64,000 nt of DNA from Lenzites betulinus (taxonomy: Eukaryota; Basidiomycota; Agaricomycetes; Polyporales; Polyporaceae). A program made the translations under genes and the position numbers. Each line of letters opens with the position of its first letter. The first letter of the stretch is position 1. The stretch spans positions 310,001 to 374,000 of the forward strand of contig JABYQU010000001.1 in the NCBI GenBank assembly GCA_022264855.1, written 5' to 3'. Below are positions 1 through 11,922 of this stretch, piece after piece. A model generated the notes under the pieces. The model was not told the DNA's origin and made no database searches. It was given only the letters and a program-made list of their open reading frames with translations.

Positions 1-1055
1 GTTGTCATCGGCAGCATGCTCGAGATGTCCGAAGATGCCGTGAAAGTCTATGAAGCATCAGCCTTGCGATACCTTCGTACGGCGAAAGAACTCTACGACA
101 TCACCATCACCCCGAACCAGCACAACTCCCTCCATATACCCTTCTTTCTCCGTTTATTCGGCCCGTTACACGCCATAAGGACCTTCTTTTCTGAGCGTAT
201 GAACTACCTGCTACAGCAGACGAACACAAATATGCGATTTGGTAAGCACGGCCACGGGAGATTAGGAGCGAGTCCACGCTCACCGCCATTCCTTTCATAG
301 GTGAACTTGAATCCACATACATGAAGCAGAACTGTCGCGCGGCAAACCTTCGTGCGCTACTTCAAGATCAGCATATTCGTGCGGATGTAGCAGAGCTCGT
401 AGACGCCTTTGACGACTCACGGTCCGAAGATCGTCGTGGTACGCGGATGCGGGAGTCTACGTTCCTCGGGGTCGGCGACCAGTCACAATCGGGCTTCGAA
501 CAAGACCGGAAGCAGGTTGCGTTGGAGGACGATTGCTTTGTCGCACTAGTCGACCACCTCAATGCCGCAGCAGGGCAGCAGCGCTTCGTTGATGTGCGAA
601 AGCTCAACCGCACTCCGGGCTGGCAACAACTGTCGAACTACGCATTTCCTCGTCGCAGCATCGCATGTGGCGGCGTATCCTTCCTCGCTTCCTGCGACTC
701 TCCCAAAGACAGCAACCTGATCTATCGTCCAACTACACCGTCTTCCTTGGGATATTCTGCAGGCCGCATCCTTCGGATCTTCTCCTACCGTATGCGAAAC
801 GACCAGGGAGACTGGATGGAAAAGACGTTCCTTTTCGTGGCGCCATTGAAAGAGCTGTCTACTCATGATGCCGCCCGTGATCCTTATCGTCGATACGCAT
901 ACGTAGGAGGGCGACTCTTCTACGACGATTACCTCCCCAGCATCATAATCGACGAGAACGACGTGATCTCCCACTTTGCTCGGACGCCGGTGAAGTTATT
1001 TCCGGAAATAGCTGAGCCGTGTGTTCATGTCTTGCCTTTGGATAAGGTAAGCTGA
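1..1055 (+). pseudogene. C-terminal part of a Tnp2/CACTA-like DDE transposase (partial, remnant)
   Basis: The 5' end lies outside the window. The reading frame runs through ATG 16 to 241, across an intron (GT at 242, AG at 299-300), then on to a TGA at 1053-1055. Across the splice the protein reads LHIPFFLRLFGPLHA, ERMNYLLQQTNTN, FGELEST and CRAANLRALL. This block resembles the C-terminal region of plant and fungal Tnp2-type (CACTA/Plavaka-like) transposases, where a similar histidine, FFVRLFGP, ERYN and NTNNKFGELE series occurs. The roughly 220 residues that follow carry no motif I know. The catalytic DDE region would lie upstream, so whether the element is intact cannot be judged here. No terminal inverted repeat is evident downstream. 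Calling it a remnant is an inference from the window edge and the absence of a visible element end. The family assignment is from memory of conserved motifs. Confidence 0.55.
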
Positions 1056-1490
1056 GCGTACTTGTTACGAGCATATTCTGACATACAGATCGTATAGAGT
1101 GTACGTCTTCTTGCTCACAGTCGCAATGACCCTCAGGCCGAGGTTCTCAGCGACGTGGACTTAGGAACTAGTGGGGATGTAAATGATACCTTAGGGCGGT
1201 ATGAGGACCTGGGCGCTTTATAGTGGGACGTTCTGCATGTTGTGTCAAAGAAATGGCTCATATCCAGGTACATAGTATACATAGACACAGGCTTGATATG
1301 CTTATGGCGATTTGAGTTCTAGTTGCTTGCCTGCGGGGACCGGCGCCCATTGTCATTTGTCACGTGGTACGCGGTGCAAACAGTCTTTCTTGAGCACAGA
1401 GCTATTAAACAGAGCATGGTGCACCCTACTTCTCTCTGCCACGGTCACTTCCCTGCACTCAACGTCCTGAAGGTCTAACGACGAAGCTCT
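1056..1490. other. Intergenic, no gene seen
   Basis: About 435 bases between the transposase tail and the first ATG of the next gene. No frame with convincing coding content was found. It presumably holds the promoter of the orphan gene starting at 1491. No clear TATA box or transposon terminus is visible. Confidence 0.4.
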
Positions 1491-4400
1491 ATGTCAACAA
1501 TCAGACGCCGCGGCACTCTTGTGCTACCTTCCTCTTCTTCAGCGTCCCAACGCGGACCGACGGTTGCTGCGGACCGAGAGTTGTGGAAGGTGAGTGCGCC
1601 GCCTGGACCTAGTTGACGACGTCGCCCTAATGTGCTCATGGGTTGTGCAGGAAACCTATTCCAATCGGCGGAGATTTTCACTGCGAGCTCTGCCCGGTGA
1701 CAATCGCGAATCCACCCTCGTGTCAAACCACCGTCAGTCGACCCCAGAGCCTGCCTGTGGCGTCGCATCTCATCCGCTGCAAGATACCGGGTTATCTGCG
1801 GCGGATCAACGTGTTGCAGGCGAGTCCATTCGGAAGGGTGATTGCTGTAGCATGACTGACATCGTCATCGACAGTCGACGATGAAGAAGACAGTTCCGTG
1901 TCAAGAGTGACCAGGCGCAACAAGCAAATCGCGTTGGCGTTAGCTCATAACCTGGCCAACCATCAACCTCCCTCTATCGCAATGCCTCCGCCGTCAACAT
2001 GCGAGTCCAGTCCTCGTACGTCTCTTAGCCTCCTAATCATCTTGTCTTTTCCTCACTGCTCCTCCATACTACCTCTCAGTGGCAGCCAACTTGTCTACGG
2101 GGGAGGGTTCACGACCTCGCGCCGCCATAAGTCAGGATGGGGAGGGTGTAACTCCATGTGAGTGTCATCACAGCATTCATGGTTAGGTACTGACGACCGT
2201 TGACGCGGTAGCTGAGTCGTTGTCGACGCCGCCTCGCCAAACGAATCCGCAATCATCCCATAACCTCAGTCAAAGCCCTGCAAGTCACGGCTCTCCCATG
2301 CCTATCCCCCTTACTTGTTCCCCTTCCGCACATCCAAAGCTCCCGATACCGTTCATAAATCTTGTGACCGCGCCCCGCTTTCGAACAGAGAACCCCCTGT
2401 CCGACGCAGGTTCCACCTCGCAAACTGATGTGCGGGGTTCCACAGGTATAGAAGTCTTGCACGTCTCGCCGCCGACTAGCACATCGCAAGATGGCAAATC
2501 TCAGGCCGCCTCTCCATCTTCCTTGGCGCTACAACCCTCGCTGGACGGTAGCTCTCGGAAACCTGCTTCCCCGCTGGGTCACCAGTCGCCCACCGCCTAT
2601 GAGCAGGTAACCACAGCCCAAGCAGCTCAACAACCTCCACCCCCAGTCTCAAGCAATATACACGTCACAGACTGGGAACGGTACAGGGGCGCGAAGGAGA
2701 TCAGAGGCGGCAAGGGCGAGACAGTGTGGTACAAGATCTCCGGCCGCTACGAGCTCTGTCAGCCACCCGTCTCTCTCCAAGCCGCAGTCGACACCATTTT
2801 TGTTTATTCGGACGAGCGCAATGGACGAACCAAGTTTTGGGTTGTCAACAGCAGCGGCCTCTGGGTGCCTGTGCGGGCTGGTGATAAACAGCCTTCCGAC
2901 CACTCTCGTCGCCTCAACATTCAGCGGAATGGCGATCCCAGCTGGGTTACGAAGGAGACCTGGAGTGTTTATCGTAGCCGTCGACGGCAAGGTCAAGGGA
3001 AACCCGCCACATCGTTGGTAAGTCCTTGTGAAGTCATGAGCTCGACGAAGGGCTCACATCACTCCGTACGTTCAGCGTCCTGCCCGCTGATCTGGCCTAA
3101 TGTGTTCTTCGTTTCCATGTTGTGCTCCATGTTGACTTTATGGCCGTCTACGCTCTGTTCAGTAGTGTATACCAGTTTGAAGAATACAATGTGTGTAAAT
3201 GATTGCGTCACGCGTAGCCTCTCGACCGGCAGCTGGAAAGGATAAACATTCATATTGACAGCGCTTAGCCCCACGACGGGCGCTTACATATCGGGGAGGC
3301 CTTCTACTAGTGCTGCGACCTTCTACGCCCACGATCGATCCTCTTCTGCCATTTTCTCCAAGCTTGGCGGTGGAGATTGTACGATGTATACATCTATCAA
3401 GCACTATGACTCTTCTCCGGGTCTGATGGTGAACTCGAATAACATGTCGGGAGCGCATGTCCGGGGAAAGCGGCGGTAAGGCCGGGCAAGACAAAGCCTC
3501 TTTCTCGTGCGTGCCTCACCGAGTGGCACATCCTGGAACGCTTGGCTTGCGTTTATGCCGCCCTTTGAAGTCGAGCTTGTAGCATCTCAAGCTTACTTCT
3601 ACGCTATCGCGTGTCCCGTTCCTCATCCTTGCGTCGCCCAATCTCAATACATTTTGACAAGTTTCGATGGATACTCAAGGTGTGTCTAACACGATCTCTA
3701 CAGTTCTTACCGCTCAAAGATAGGTGCCGAGTCAAGAAAATACAGATATAACTCCTGTCGCGAGACCCGCACAAAGTTCCACTACTGGGAGCGTACTACA
3801 CGGTATTCACCCGCCAGGAGCGCTCGCACTCGGTTCAGCTTTAGGTGAGTTTTATTACATCCGCTGTACGCTCCTGATACAAAGCCATGCTGGCAGATAT
3901 ACGCAAGAAAAGGACTGCAGATGATAACGACAGCGCTGAGATGCCTGACGACTCCTCAGGCTCCAACCCTTCTATACCATCCACTCGTCCTTTCAAGCGG
4001 CTGCCCGGTACGATTTGATCATCGAAGCCCTCCCGACTAGTTTACTTACACGCCGTTATTACACAGCTAGAGGGACAATCCTCGAGAGGCTTAATACTTC
4101 GTCTGACGATACTCGCAGTGAGGTCAGGCCCGACGTTCCACTCACACATGGCACATCAGTCGGGCCGTGGCATGATCCGTTTGCTGGGGCCAACAAGAAA
4201 CGCAGATTTCAAGAGCCAAACTCTCTGCAGTTCTTGAGCGACTTGCTGAACATTGTCACAGGAGGAGAGTCTGAAAGGATGTTGAACACTCCCGCTGTTC
4301 AAAGGCTGCTTATGGACAATGGTATCAGGTTGACTGACCAGACCGAAGATGAAGAGCTCCCACCTTCCGAGACTACGACTCGCACTGCAGCCAGCAACGC

Positions 4401-7400
4401 ACGCTTCGACGCGGCACGCTTTCCATATGGCTCGATGGGCGGCGAACGGAATATCCAGTCGCAGTCATCAACATTTTATCATGCGGTGAGTGCCCCCTTA
4501 CGTGCATCGTTTGTTTCTCTAATTGTGGGCGAAGACGTCTACGACTGCTCCCGGCGGTGACATGTTCTCTGCATCAAGTACTTCTTACTCGTTGGCGGAC
4601 TGCACACTCGTTAATCAGACCGTCGGGGATGCCGATACCACTCTCGGGGTAAGGATCCGGTACCGTGCACGGTGACGCTGTCTTACAGACCTATCATTCC
4701 AGGATGCCGATGATGGCTTCGACGATGTCGATATGCCGGTCGCGTCATCGTCGAAGGCAATAGTGATTCCCCGTGCAGCGGAGGCGTCTCCACCTCAGGT
4801 AAGTGTTCAGTCTTGTGAAGTGTTGCCTTACAAACTACCGTTACAGGATGCTGATAATGGCCTCGATGATTTCGATATGTTGGCCGCGTCGTCGTCGAAG
4901 GCACCATCGATCCCCGGAGCAGCGGAGGCGTCCATGTCTCGATCTCCTTGGCAGCAAGCCGTCAATGCGAACACCACTCTCTCCAGCAGCCCGTCTGCCT
5001 CCCACAGCATACTCCATACACTTGGTGCTTTCTTCACGAATGTCGCACAGAAGACGGCCACGCTGGCTATCGATTACAGCGGATCCGGCGCTACGGACAC
5101 GGGGCTCGATCAACCATCTTCTGAAAACGATACGTCCGCCGCATATGCGTCCTCCGCGCTTCAAGCGTCCCGCCGTCCGATAGCTCCAATTGACAGCGCG
5201 GCAATGTCTCAGCACTCTCTAAACGCGTCGGGGGAGCATCATCCTATTCCTCCTGAGCAAGGCAATCCGCCTCTTCTTCAGTCGCCCGCTGCACTCTTCT
5301 CTGTACCATCAATTTCATCCGGTCCTAGACCGATGCCTCTTTCGCCGTCGACAAACGAAACACCTGGACTCAATGATGATGTAGTGAGCTCGGGATCGGT
5401 GCATACAACGGCCTCTGGCAACGACCTTCCTGTACCCGCGATCTCTGACATCACCACGGGGAGCAGGGCAATTCACCGACCGTTCTTCGACGATACCCCT
5501 TCCGCCTCCATCGAGGAAGAGATGGACACCAGCGAGGTCTTACCTCCACGGTTGTCCCATGACCCTTCTGGGGATGCATCGACTCTACCTCGTAACCTAT
5601 TCAAGATGCCCATGCGTGGAATTCTCCATCCCCAGGCGTCTGACAACGTAGCGGAGGTTTCCTCAGGTGTGGCTGTATCAATGAGTCCAGGCGTCGACAC
5701 CCCGTCGGTCTTGGAAGATGTTGTACACGTCTATCCAGGCCTGTCCGATCAACAGCAGCATCGCTCCCCTCAAGACTCACCCAGCGAAGACCTGCGGTCG
5801 TTGTCCGAAGCAGAATCCCGGGATCAAGCAGGTAGTCGTATGGCTCATGATGAACAGCCGAGCGCGCGGACGGTGCTGTCTGGACAGACCACAGCGCCTA
5901 TGGTGGCACGTCCGTCCTCACTATCCGCCCCACTCGTACCGGAAATTGCTTCAAGCCTCCTGCGTCCGACTTCAGTGCGTTTCCTTTTGCCGGCAGTGCT
6001 GGTCACCTAGTTGCTCATCCTTCTTTAGGTCTTGGTCGACGACTCGGGCGCGCATCGCGACGCTGAGGCAGCCGTGCGTGCTGCTACACCGCCTGCACCA
6101 GCGGTCAACGGGTCAACAACTCCGCTCTGGTCTTCTCGCAATTCGTCTGGAGTGCCCTCTCCGCTCATACCTCCTTTGCGATCCTGGGATGCGATTGCTT
6201 CTTTGTCTCAGAGCCCGAGTCCTTCGTCAGTGGGGGCTATGGCGGCCGCTCTACCGTCGCATGAAGGTCTTGTCTCGTACTCGAGCCCGATGCCCCCTGG
6301 AGCCTTACTTGTCACCTCTCCGAGGCTGACCACCTTCAATCCCTCCTTGGATGTTCCAGTCGTCGTTGGTGCTGACTTGGTTTCGCGTTCAATCCTCGAA
6401 ACACCCGCTGAATCTTTGCGACTTGAAATTCTAAATGTCCCCACTCACACGTCAACCACCATGTCAACGGATCCTGTCACATCGTCTTCGGAGGCCCTGG
6501 CGCGCCCCACCGGTATGCCTGTCACACCAATGGACGGAGTGACTCATTCGCCCCAAACCCGCGATATGTCCAGCACAGACAGGTCGTCAACTTCCGGCGC
6601 AGAACCGCGTGATCACGCGGATGGTCCCATGGATTGCGATGAGCAACCGACCGCGCAAACGGTGCCTTGGTCTGTCCGGACCACAACTCCTGTGGTGGGA
6701 GGTCCGTCTTCGCTACCTGCCCCACTCGCTCGTCGACGCCCGACTACAGGGGACGCAGTGCAGCCCGTACCTGAGACTGCTTCAAGCCTACTGCGTCCGA
6801 GTCCAGTGCGTTCTCTTTCGCTGACGGTGTCGACCACCTAGTCACTCACTCGTCTTCAGATACTAATCGACGACTTGGACACGCTACCGATCGATCCTGT
6901 CACATCGTCTTCGGAGGCCCTGGCGCGCCCCACTGGTATGCCTGTCACACCAATGGACGGAGTGACTCATTCGCCCCATCCCCGCGATATGTCCAGCACA
7001 GACAGGTCGTCAACTTCCGGCGCAGAACCGCGTGATCACGCGGATGGTCCCATGGATTGCGATGAGCGACCGACCGCGCAAACGGTGCCTTGGTCTGTCC
7101 GGACCACAACTCCTGTGGTGGGAGGTCCGTCTTCGCTACCTGCCCCACTCGCTCGTCGACGCCCGACTACAGGGGACGCAGTGCAGCCCGTACCTGAGAC
7201 TGCTTCAAGCCTACTGCGTCCGAGTCCAGTGCGTTCTCTTTCGCTGACAGTGTCGACCACCTAGTCACTCACTCGTCTTCAGATTCTAGTTGTCGATTCG
7301 AACGCAAATTACGACGCTCAGGCAAGAATGCGATCCTTGATCGTTCCACCTTCGTGGTCTTTAGATGCCGTTGGCGGCGCATCCTCGAGCGGCGCGCATA

Positions 7401-10226
7401 CACTCTCATTTCTGGCCCCTGTGGATCCGACGTCATCTGCTCCAACGTCCTCCGCTCCGACGTCCTCTGCGCCGATGCCCTCTGCGCCGACGTCCTCTGC
7501 GCCGATGCCCTCTGCGCCGACGTCCTCTGCGCCGACATCCTCTACTCCGATGCATTCTGGGCCGACGTCCTCTGCATCGACCATCTTCGCTACTCGCATA
7601 CTCCCAACTCACTCCTCAATCGGCGAGCCTCCCGCTATGTCGATGGACGTTGCAGCGCCGGTATCCGCTACCGTTGCTAGCGTTCCTGCCATTCGACCAG
7701 GAGAAATATTGGGCTCACACATCAACAATGTGCCTCGCGCAGAAGAAACGATCAGCACGGCCCCACACAATCAAGCAGCAGAATACATGGACTGTAGTGA
7801 GACACCGACTACACGTTTGCCGCCTTGGTCTGTACAAACCGCCCGTCATCCGGCTGTCGCGGGTCCCGCAGTGTCTGCCTCTGGCGATGCAACACCACGT
7901 GCTGGGTTCACGCCGGCTACGGTGGGGCAGTCGTCTACGACTACGCCCATATTACATGCAGGTGCTGAGCGATCACAGCCCTCGAGGGGACAACCGAATT
8001 CACAGCGAAGGGGGCTGCGCCCCTCAGCGGACGAAAGTGTCACATCCCATGGGCGTGCGACACCGTCATCGATGAGGCCTCCTGCAACGAGGACAGCTCA
8101 GCGATCACGGATTCCGCCGCTGCCCGCCATCCCCCCGCCCATCCCCCCCCATCGTTACCGCCATTGCGCTCCATCCTGCGTGCGGAACGTCAACACAACA
8201 TTCCCATGGAATGGGAAGCTACCCCGTCACATTCGCAGCCATCTGACGTGTCTGAGTCGTCTTCGTCTTCAACCACTGGCGCCGCGATCGCTGTGCTCAG
8301 TGGAGTCCGCCCCGCACTTATCGCGGATATCCCAAACCACCAACCTCATTCACAGCCACCTCCATCGTTGAACTTCGAAGCGATACGGAGACATGCGACG
8401 TCCTCTTCTATGCCGACGATCTCAACAGGATTTACCGCAAGTTTCCCTCCAGGTATATCAGGGACGTTCGCTTTCGGGAGCAACGCAGTCCCGCCCACAT
8501 CTGCTGGATCAGCGCACACATCTTCGACAGGTGGACAGCAGAGCAGGCGCCAACGCAGCACCGCGCTGACATCTTTGCGCGTATCGGATAGGGCACATGA
8601 AAACCCCGAACAACGACCCACAGAGACGGCTCAGACCGACAACCCGGATCATGTCCCGATGGACGTCGTGCCTACACCTCCAGGAGCTTCCCCATCCACC
8701 CCGGCGGCATTCGTACCACCACCAGCCAGCGTACCGTCTACCGAGTCCGACAACCATCATTCTTCGTCAAATCTTGGACAGCAGCCTTCTTCTGGTGCCC
8801 CTCCTCGTGACCCCCCAGGCAGACCCAACGGCGACAACCGCAGTGGCGCCCCAGCGGATGCCCCAGATCCGTCTGTACGTTTGTCGCTCTATATACCAAA
8901 CTTCGCTGATCATACCATTGTATAGGTAGACGGACCCGCTAGCCGAGGTGATATCACGCGGCTGGTTGTCGCTGTTGATGGGTTATCGACGGAGGTCCGC
9001 TCAATCAACTCTCATCTTACCCAAACCAACAATTCTGGCGGCTCCACCACAACCGCTGGCACTCGCGGGCGGCGTTCCCGCCATGCTCCAGAGCCCGCGG
9101 CGCAAGAGGATGCCGATAACGAGGAAGAAATGGACGACCGCCCTGTGAAGCTTTCTCGGAGGGCACGACGGAGATCCCCGACTCGGACTGATCTCGCCGT
9201 GAGTATTGACCTTTATTTTAACGATGCTACGCTCACTGCGATGTTCCCAGGCCAATGTCCAGAGTCATGCTCGGACACTGCTCAGACGCCCGCACGGCAA
9301 GTCTAAATTCCACGCCTCCACAGTCGCCACTGCCCGTCAAGTCCGAGGGTTCGACCCAGCTGAGGGGCGCTGTTGCGATGTCGCGACCTTCTGCCTCGAT
9401 TTCACGAGTACACCTGGCTCCATCTGGAATAAATCAGCCGCAGCAGTCTTCGTCGACGATTTCCTCGCCGTCCGCCTATTCACTTGCAAAAATCGTAAGG
9501 AGATCACCGAGATGTTCAACCGGCACTTCCGAACGCTTCAAAAGCACTTGAAGTTGTATGGAGTCCTCGCAGCTGCGGGGGTCTCCGGAGAGAACGCGGG
9601 AGGTGTGTCGGCATCATCGAGTGCGAATGCTTCTGGAGGCACCGGGGCGTCCGCATCTTCGTCCGGCGCGCATGCCGCTGAGCCCGCTGCGAATGCACAG
9701 CCTAGCGAGTCACATAAGGAGCATAGCAGGGAAACGAGACGTTATACGGTATGTTTAACCTTCGTCTCTGCCTGTCATCGCGCTTATCATGGCGAGATAG
9801 ACCTTCCAGCGGCGATATAACATTGCACTTCGATATGGTGGTACAAGACGGCATGTCCCGCTGCTTCAGCGACTTGGCCCCGAAGGGATGAGCTCTGATG
9901 AGGAAGACACTGAAGGGCCATTCACTCGGTATGCGGCGTTCCGCAAACCATGGAGGCACGCCTCCGTGACCAGGATCATGCGCATCCTCGATGCACTGCA
10001 CAGAAGATCGCGCAGTCGATCAGGTCAGGGTTCTCAGCGCGGTCGCGGACCGAGGGTCCGCTACATGTCGTCACAGGTTTCCCCCGAAAAACGTGTCGTA
10101 AGGCGCCTTCCAAGAAACGCTTACGACCCGGACTGGCTCCGCACGCGCACTGCTGTTCAGCTAGAAGAACTGGACATTGAGGAGACCCCATACGACTTCA
10201 CCATCGACCCGGTGATTGTAGCGTGA
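1491..10226 (+). CDS. Giant multi-exon Ser/Pro/Thr-rich orphan protein with amplified exons
   Basis: I read this as one long gene of roughly 18-20 exons, with unknown function. Exon 1 (1491-1589) gives MSTIRRRGTL and ends in a phase-0 donor. Splicing between 1651 and 1875 is ambiguous. Clear exons follow: about 2212-3017 (basic WERYRG...VWYKISGRYE module), 3262-3475, 3724-3840, 3899-4008, 4065-4484, 4703-4798, 4847-5974, 6029-6805, 6860-7228, 7283-8879, 8926-9198, 9251-9748 and 9810-10226. Middle exons are low-complexity S/P/T/A. The C-terminal part is ordered, with a KNRKEITEMFNRHF segment, RRYNIALRYGG, MSSDEED, and then LPRNAYDPDWL near the end. I associate a similar acidic MSSDEE and (N/S)xYDPxWL signature with unannotated agaricomycete proteins, but no function is known to me. 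A C8 run at 8143-8150 breaks the frame. A +1 base or an unseen intron would be needed. Two or more genes remain possible. Confidence 0.5.
4703..5974 (+). repeat. Tandemly related exon starts within the orphan gene
   Basis: Exon 4703-4798 (96 bp, 32 codons) opens DADDGFDDVDM and contains ASSSKAIVIPRAAEAS. After a 48-bp intron (4799-4846) the next exon opens DADNGLDDFDM and contains ASSSKAPSIPGAAEAS. The two exon starts are clearly duplicates, with the same phase-0 boundaries. An earlier exon ends in VGDADTTLG just upstream, which may be a third, diverged copy. Confidence 0.75.
6470..7284 (+). repeat. Recent 423-bp tandem duplication of one exon plus its intron
   Basis: The segment from about 6470 is repeated at about 6893, with a constant offset of 423 bp. 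It includes the 3' part of exon 6029-6805, intron 6806-6859, exon 6860-7228 and intron 7229-7282. Both introns are exactly 54 bp, begin GTGCGTTCTC, end CGTCTTCAG, and are phase 0. The exon copies encode the same PTGMPVTPMDGVTHS, RSSTSGAEPRDHADG and ETASSLLRPSP strings with only a few base changes (for example CCCAAACC against CCCATCCC, and GAGCAACC against GAGCGACC). The copy is 369 bp (123 codons), so it keeps frame. Confidence 0.92.
7425..7575 (+). repeat. 15-bp coding minisatellite (SAPTS/SAPMP units)
   Basis: About ten 15-bp units encode alternating SAPTS and SAPMP pentapeptides, giving a 30-bp higher-order pattern. The unit length is a multiple of three, so copy number can change without breaking the frame. 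It lies at the start of the exon beginning at 7283 of the orphan gene. Confidence 0.85.
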
Positions 10227-11030
10227 GTCTCCCATTCAACCTGACTCTCAGGGTCTAACGCGGCATCGTGCACTGGCTTAAATAGGTCATGCCAACGTTG
10301 GATGAGTCAGTTCCAAGACGGTATCGAGTATTTCTGAGTCCCGGACGCCTTTGTAGCATAACGTTTTAGTGGCTGCGGTACTTTTTTCCCGTCTGGTGTA
10401 TATTACGATACGAGGGACGCGAGAAGTGTACCGAGTGATACACTTATGCGTCTGAATCGACCTTGTGTGCAAGGTCAGCCCCCGTGGTTCCGGTGGCTCA
10501 CTCAGCGGCCCTTACTAGGCAGCCGATCAGGCCTCAGGCCGGTCCTTTTTGTGAGTATAAATTGCTTTCTTGCCCCTGATCTTGTGGGCGAGCTTTGGCT
10601 CATTATCCTTGTAATGATAATGTGATGCGCGCTGAGGGCAAGTTGAGGCTACAGGCATCAGAGGGACCGCACGTGAGCCGGAGAAGCGCAGTCACGCGAC
10701 CATGACGCTCGCGTGCCCGCTAGGCCGCCCAAGCCAGAACATTGCCGTGATGAGGACATGTGTTCCTGTAGATAAACGAGGTCGAGCGAGCGGGAAAATG
10801 TCGAGCGCGGAGGAAGGCATTTGGCCGGTGCAAACCTGTCCCAGTGAAGTGGAATTAAGCAAGAGCAACCATTAAGGACGTACATTGGAACAGAGTGCTT
10901 GCATCAGGTACAGTTGGAAGACAGAAGTAGTACAGGTGAAAGGTAAGTTAGTGATAGCTTGTGATCAAACTGAATGTAACAGTTCCATCAGACTGATGCT
11001 ACGCCACGTACCAGGCTGTGTGAGGCATGC
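10227..11030. other. Intergenic, no gene seen
   Basis: Downstream of the orphan gene. It probably includes its 3' UTR. There are no convincing coding frames. It grades into the degenerate left edge of the satellite array at about 11030. Confidence 0.4.
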
Positions 11031-11574
11031 TAAGGATGCTGCATGGCAGGGGGTGGCCATAATGCTATGTTGTAGTAGTTCACTACGAATGCTAAGCATG
11101 CTATATTGCAGCAGGCGGCAAGAATGCTCCATCGCAGTGGCTCACTACAAATGCTAAAAATGCGACGCCGCAGCAGGCGGCGAGAGTGCTATGTTGCAGT
11201 GGCTTGCTACGAATGCTAAGAATGCTGCGTCGCAGCGGACGGCAAGAATGCTATGTCACAGCGGCTCGCTACGAATGCTAAGAATGCTACGTCGCAGCGG
11301 CCGGCAGGAATGCTACGTTGCAGCGGCTCGCTACGAATGCTAAGAATGCTACGTCGCAGCGGCCGGCAAGAATGCTACGTCACAACGGCTCGCTACGAAT
11401 GCTAAGAATGCTACGTCGCAGCAGCCGGCAAGAATGCTACGTCGCAGCAGCTCGCTACGAATGCTAAGAATGCTACGTCGCAGCGGCCGGCAGGAATGCT
11501 ACGTTGCAGCGGCTCGCTACGAATGCTAAGAATGCTACGTCGCAGCGGCCGGCAGGAATGCTACATCGCAGCGG
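11030..11574. repeat. Satellite array, left part (split by LTR element)
   Basis: Tandem repeats are built from two related modules, one of the form AATGCTACGTCGCAGCGG followed by CTCGCTACG, the other AATGCTACGTCGCAGCAG followed by CCGGCAAG, often separated by AATGCTAAG. The leftmost copies (11030-11170) are diverged (ATGCTGCATGGCAGG, AATGCTATGTTGTAG) and the copies toward the insertion are more uniform. The array resumes at 13079 after the retrotransposon. Confidence 0.9.
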
Positions 11575-11839
11575 TGTTGATTTTAAGCGAACGGGGGCAG
11601 GCGCGGGGCAGTCGGTCGGAGCAAACACAGCGGAAGGACGTAGATTTAAAAGGGGGGGCGTTTTGTCCTCGTATGGCTAGGCGGGAGGGAGATGAGCACG
11701 CGGGGGGGTAGCCAGAGGCAAACGCGTGAGGACAGAAAATCGGCGGGAAATAAGATATAAGTAGAATAAAAAAACTTCCGGCAACGGCCGCGCCGTGACT
11801 CGACCTTCAATATTATGTAAGCTATCTAAAACCTTAACA
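11575..11839 (-). repeat. LTR, left copy (3' LTR in element orientation)
   Basis: 265 bp, TGTTGA...TTAACA, with short inverted ends. It is nearly identical to the copy at 12814-13078. Confidence 0.93.
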
Positions 11840-11922
11840 CGCCCTCTCGAGTACGGCGCGGTAAAATGAGTAGCGTAGTAACCAAAAAAATGCAAAAGAA
11901 ATACAAAATCTCGCCCTCTGCA

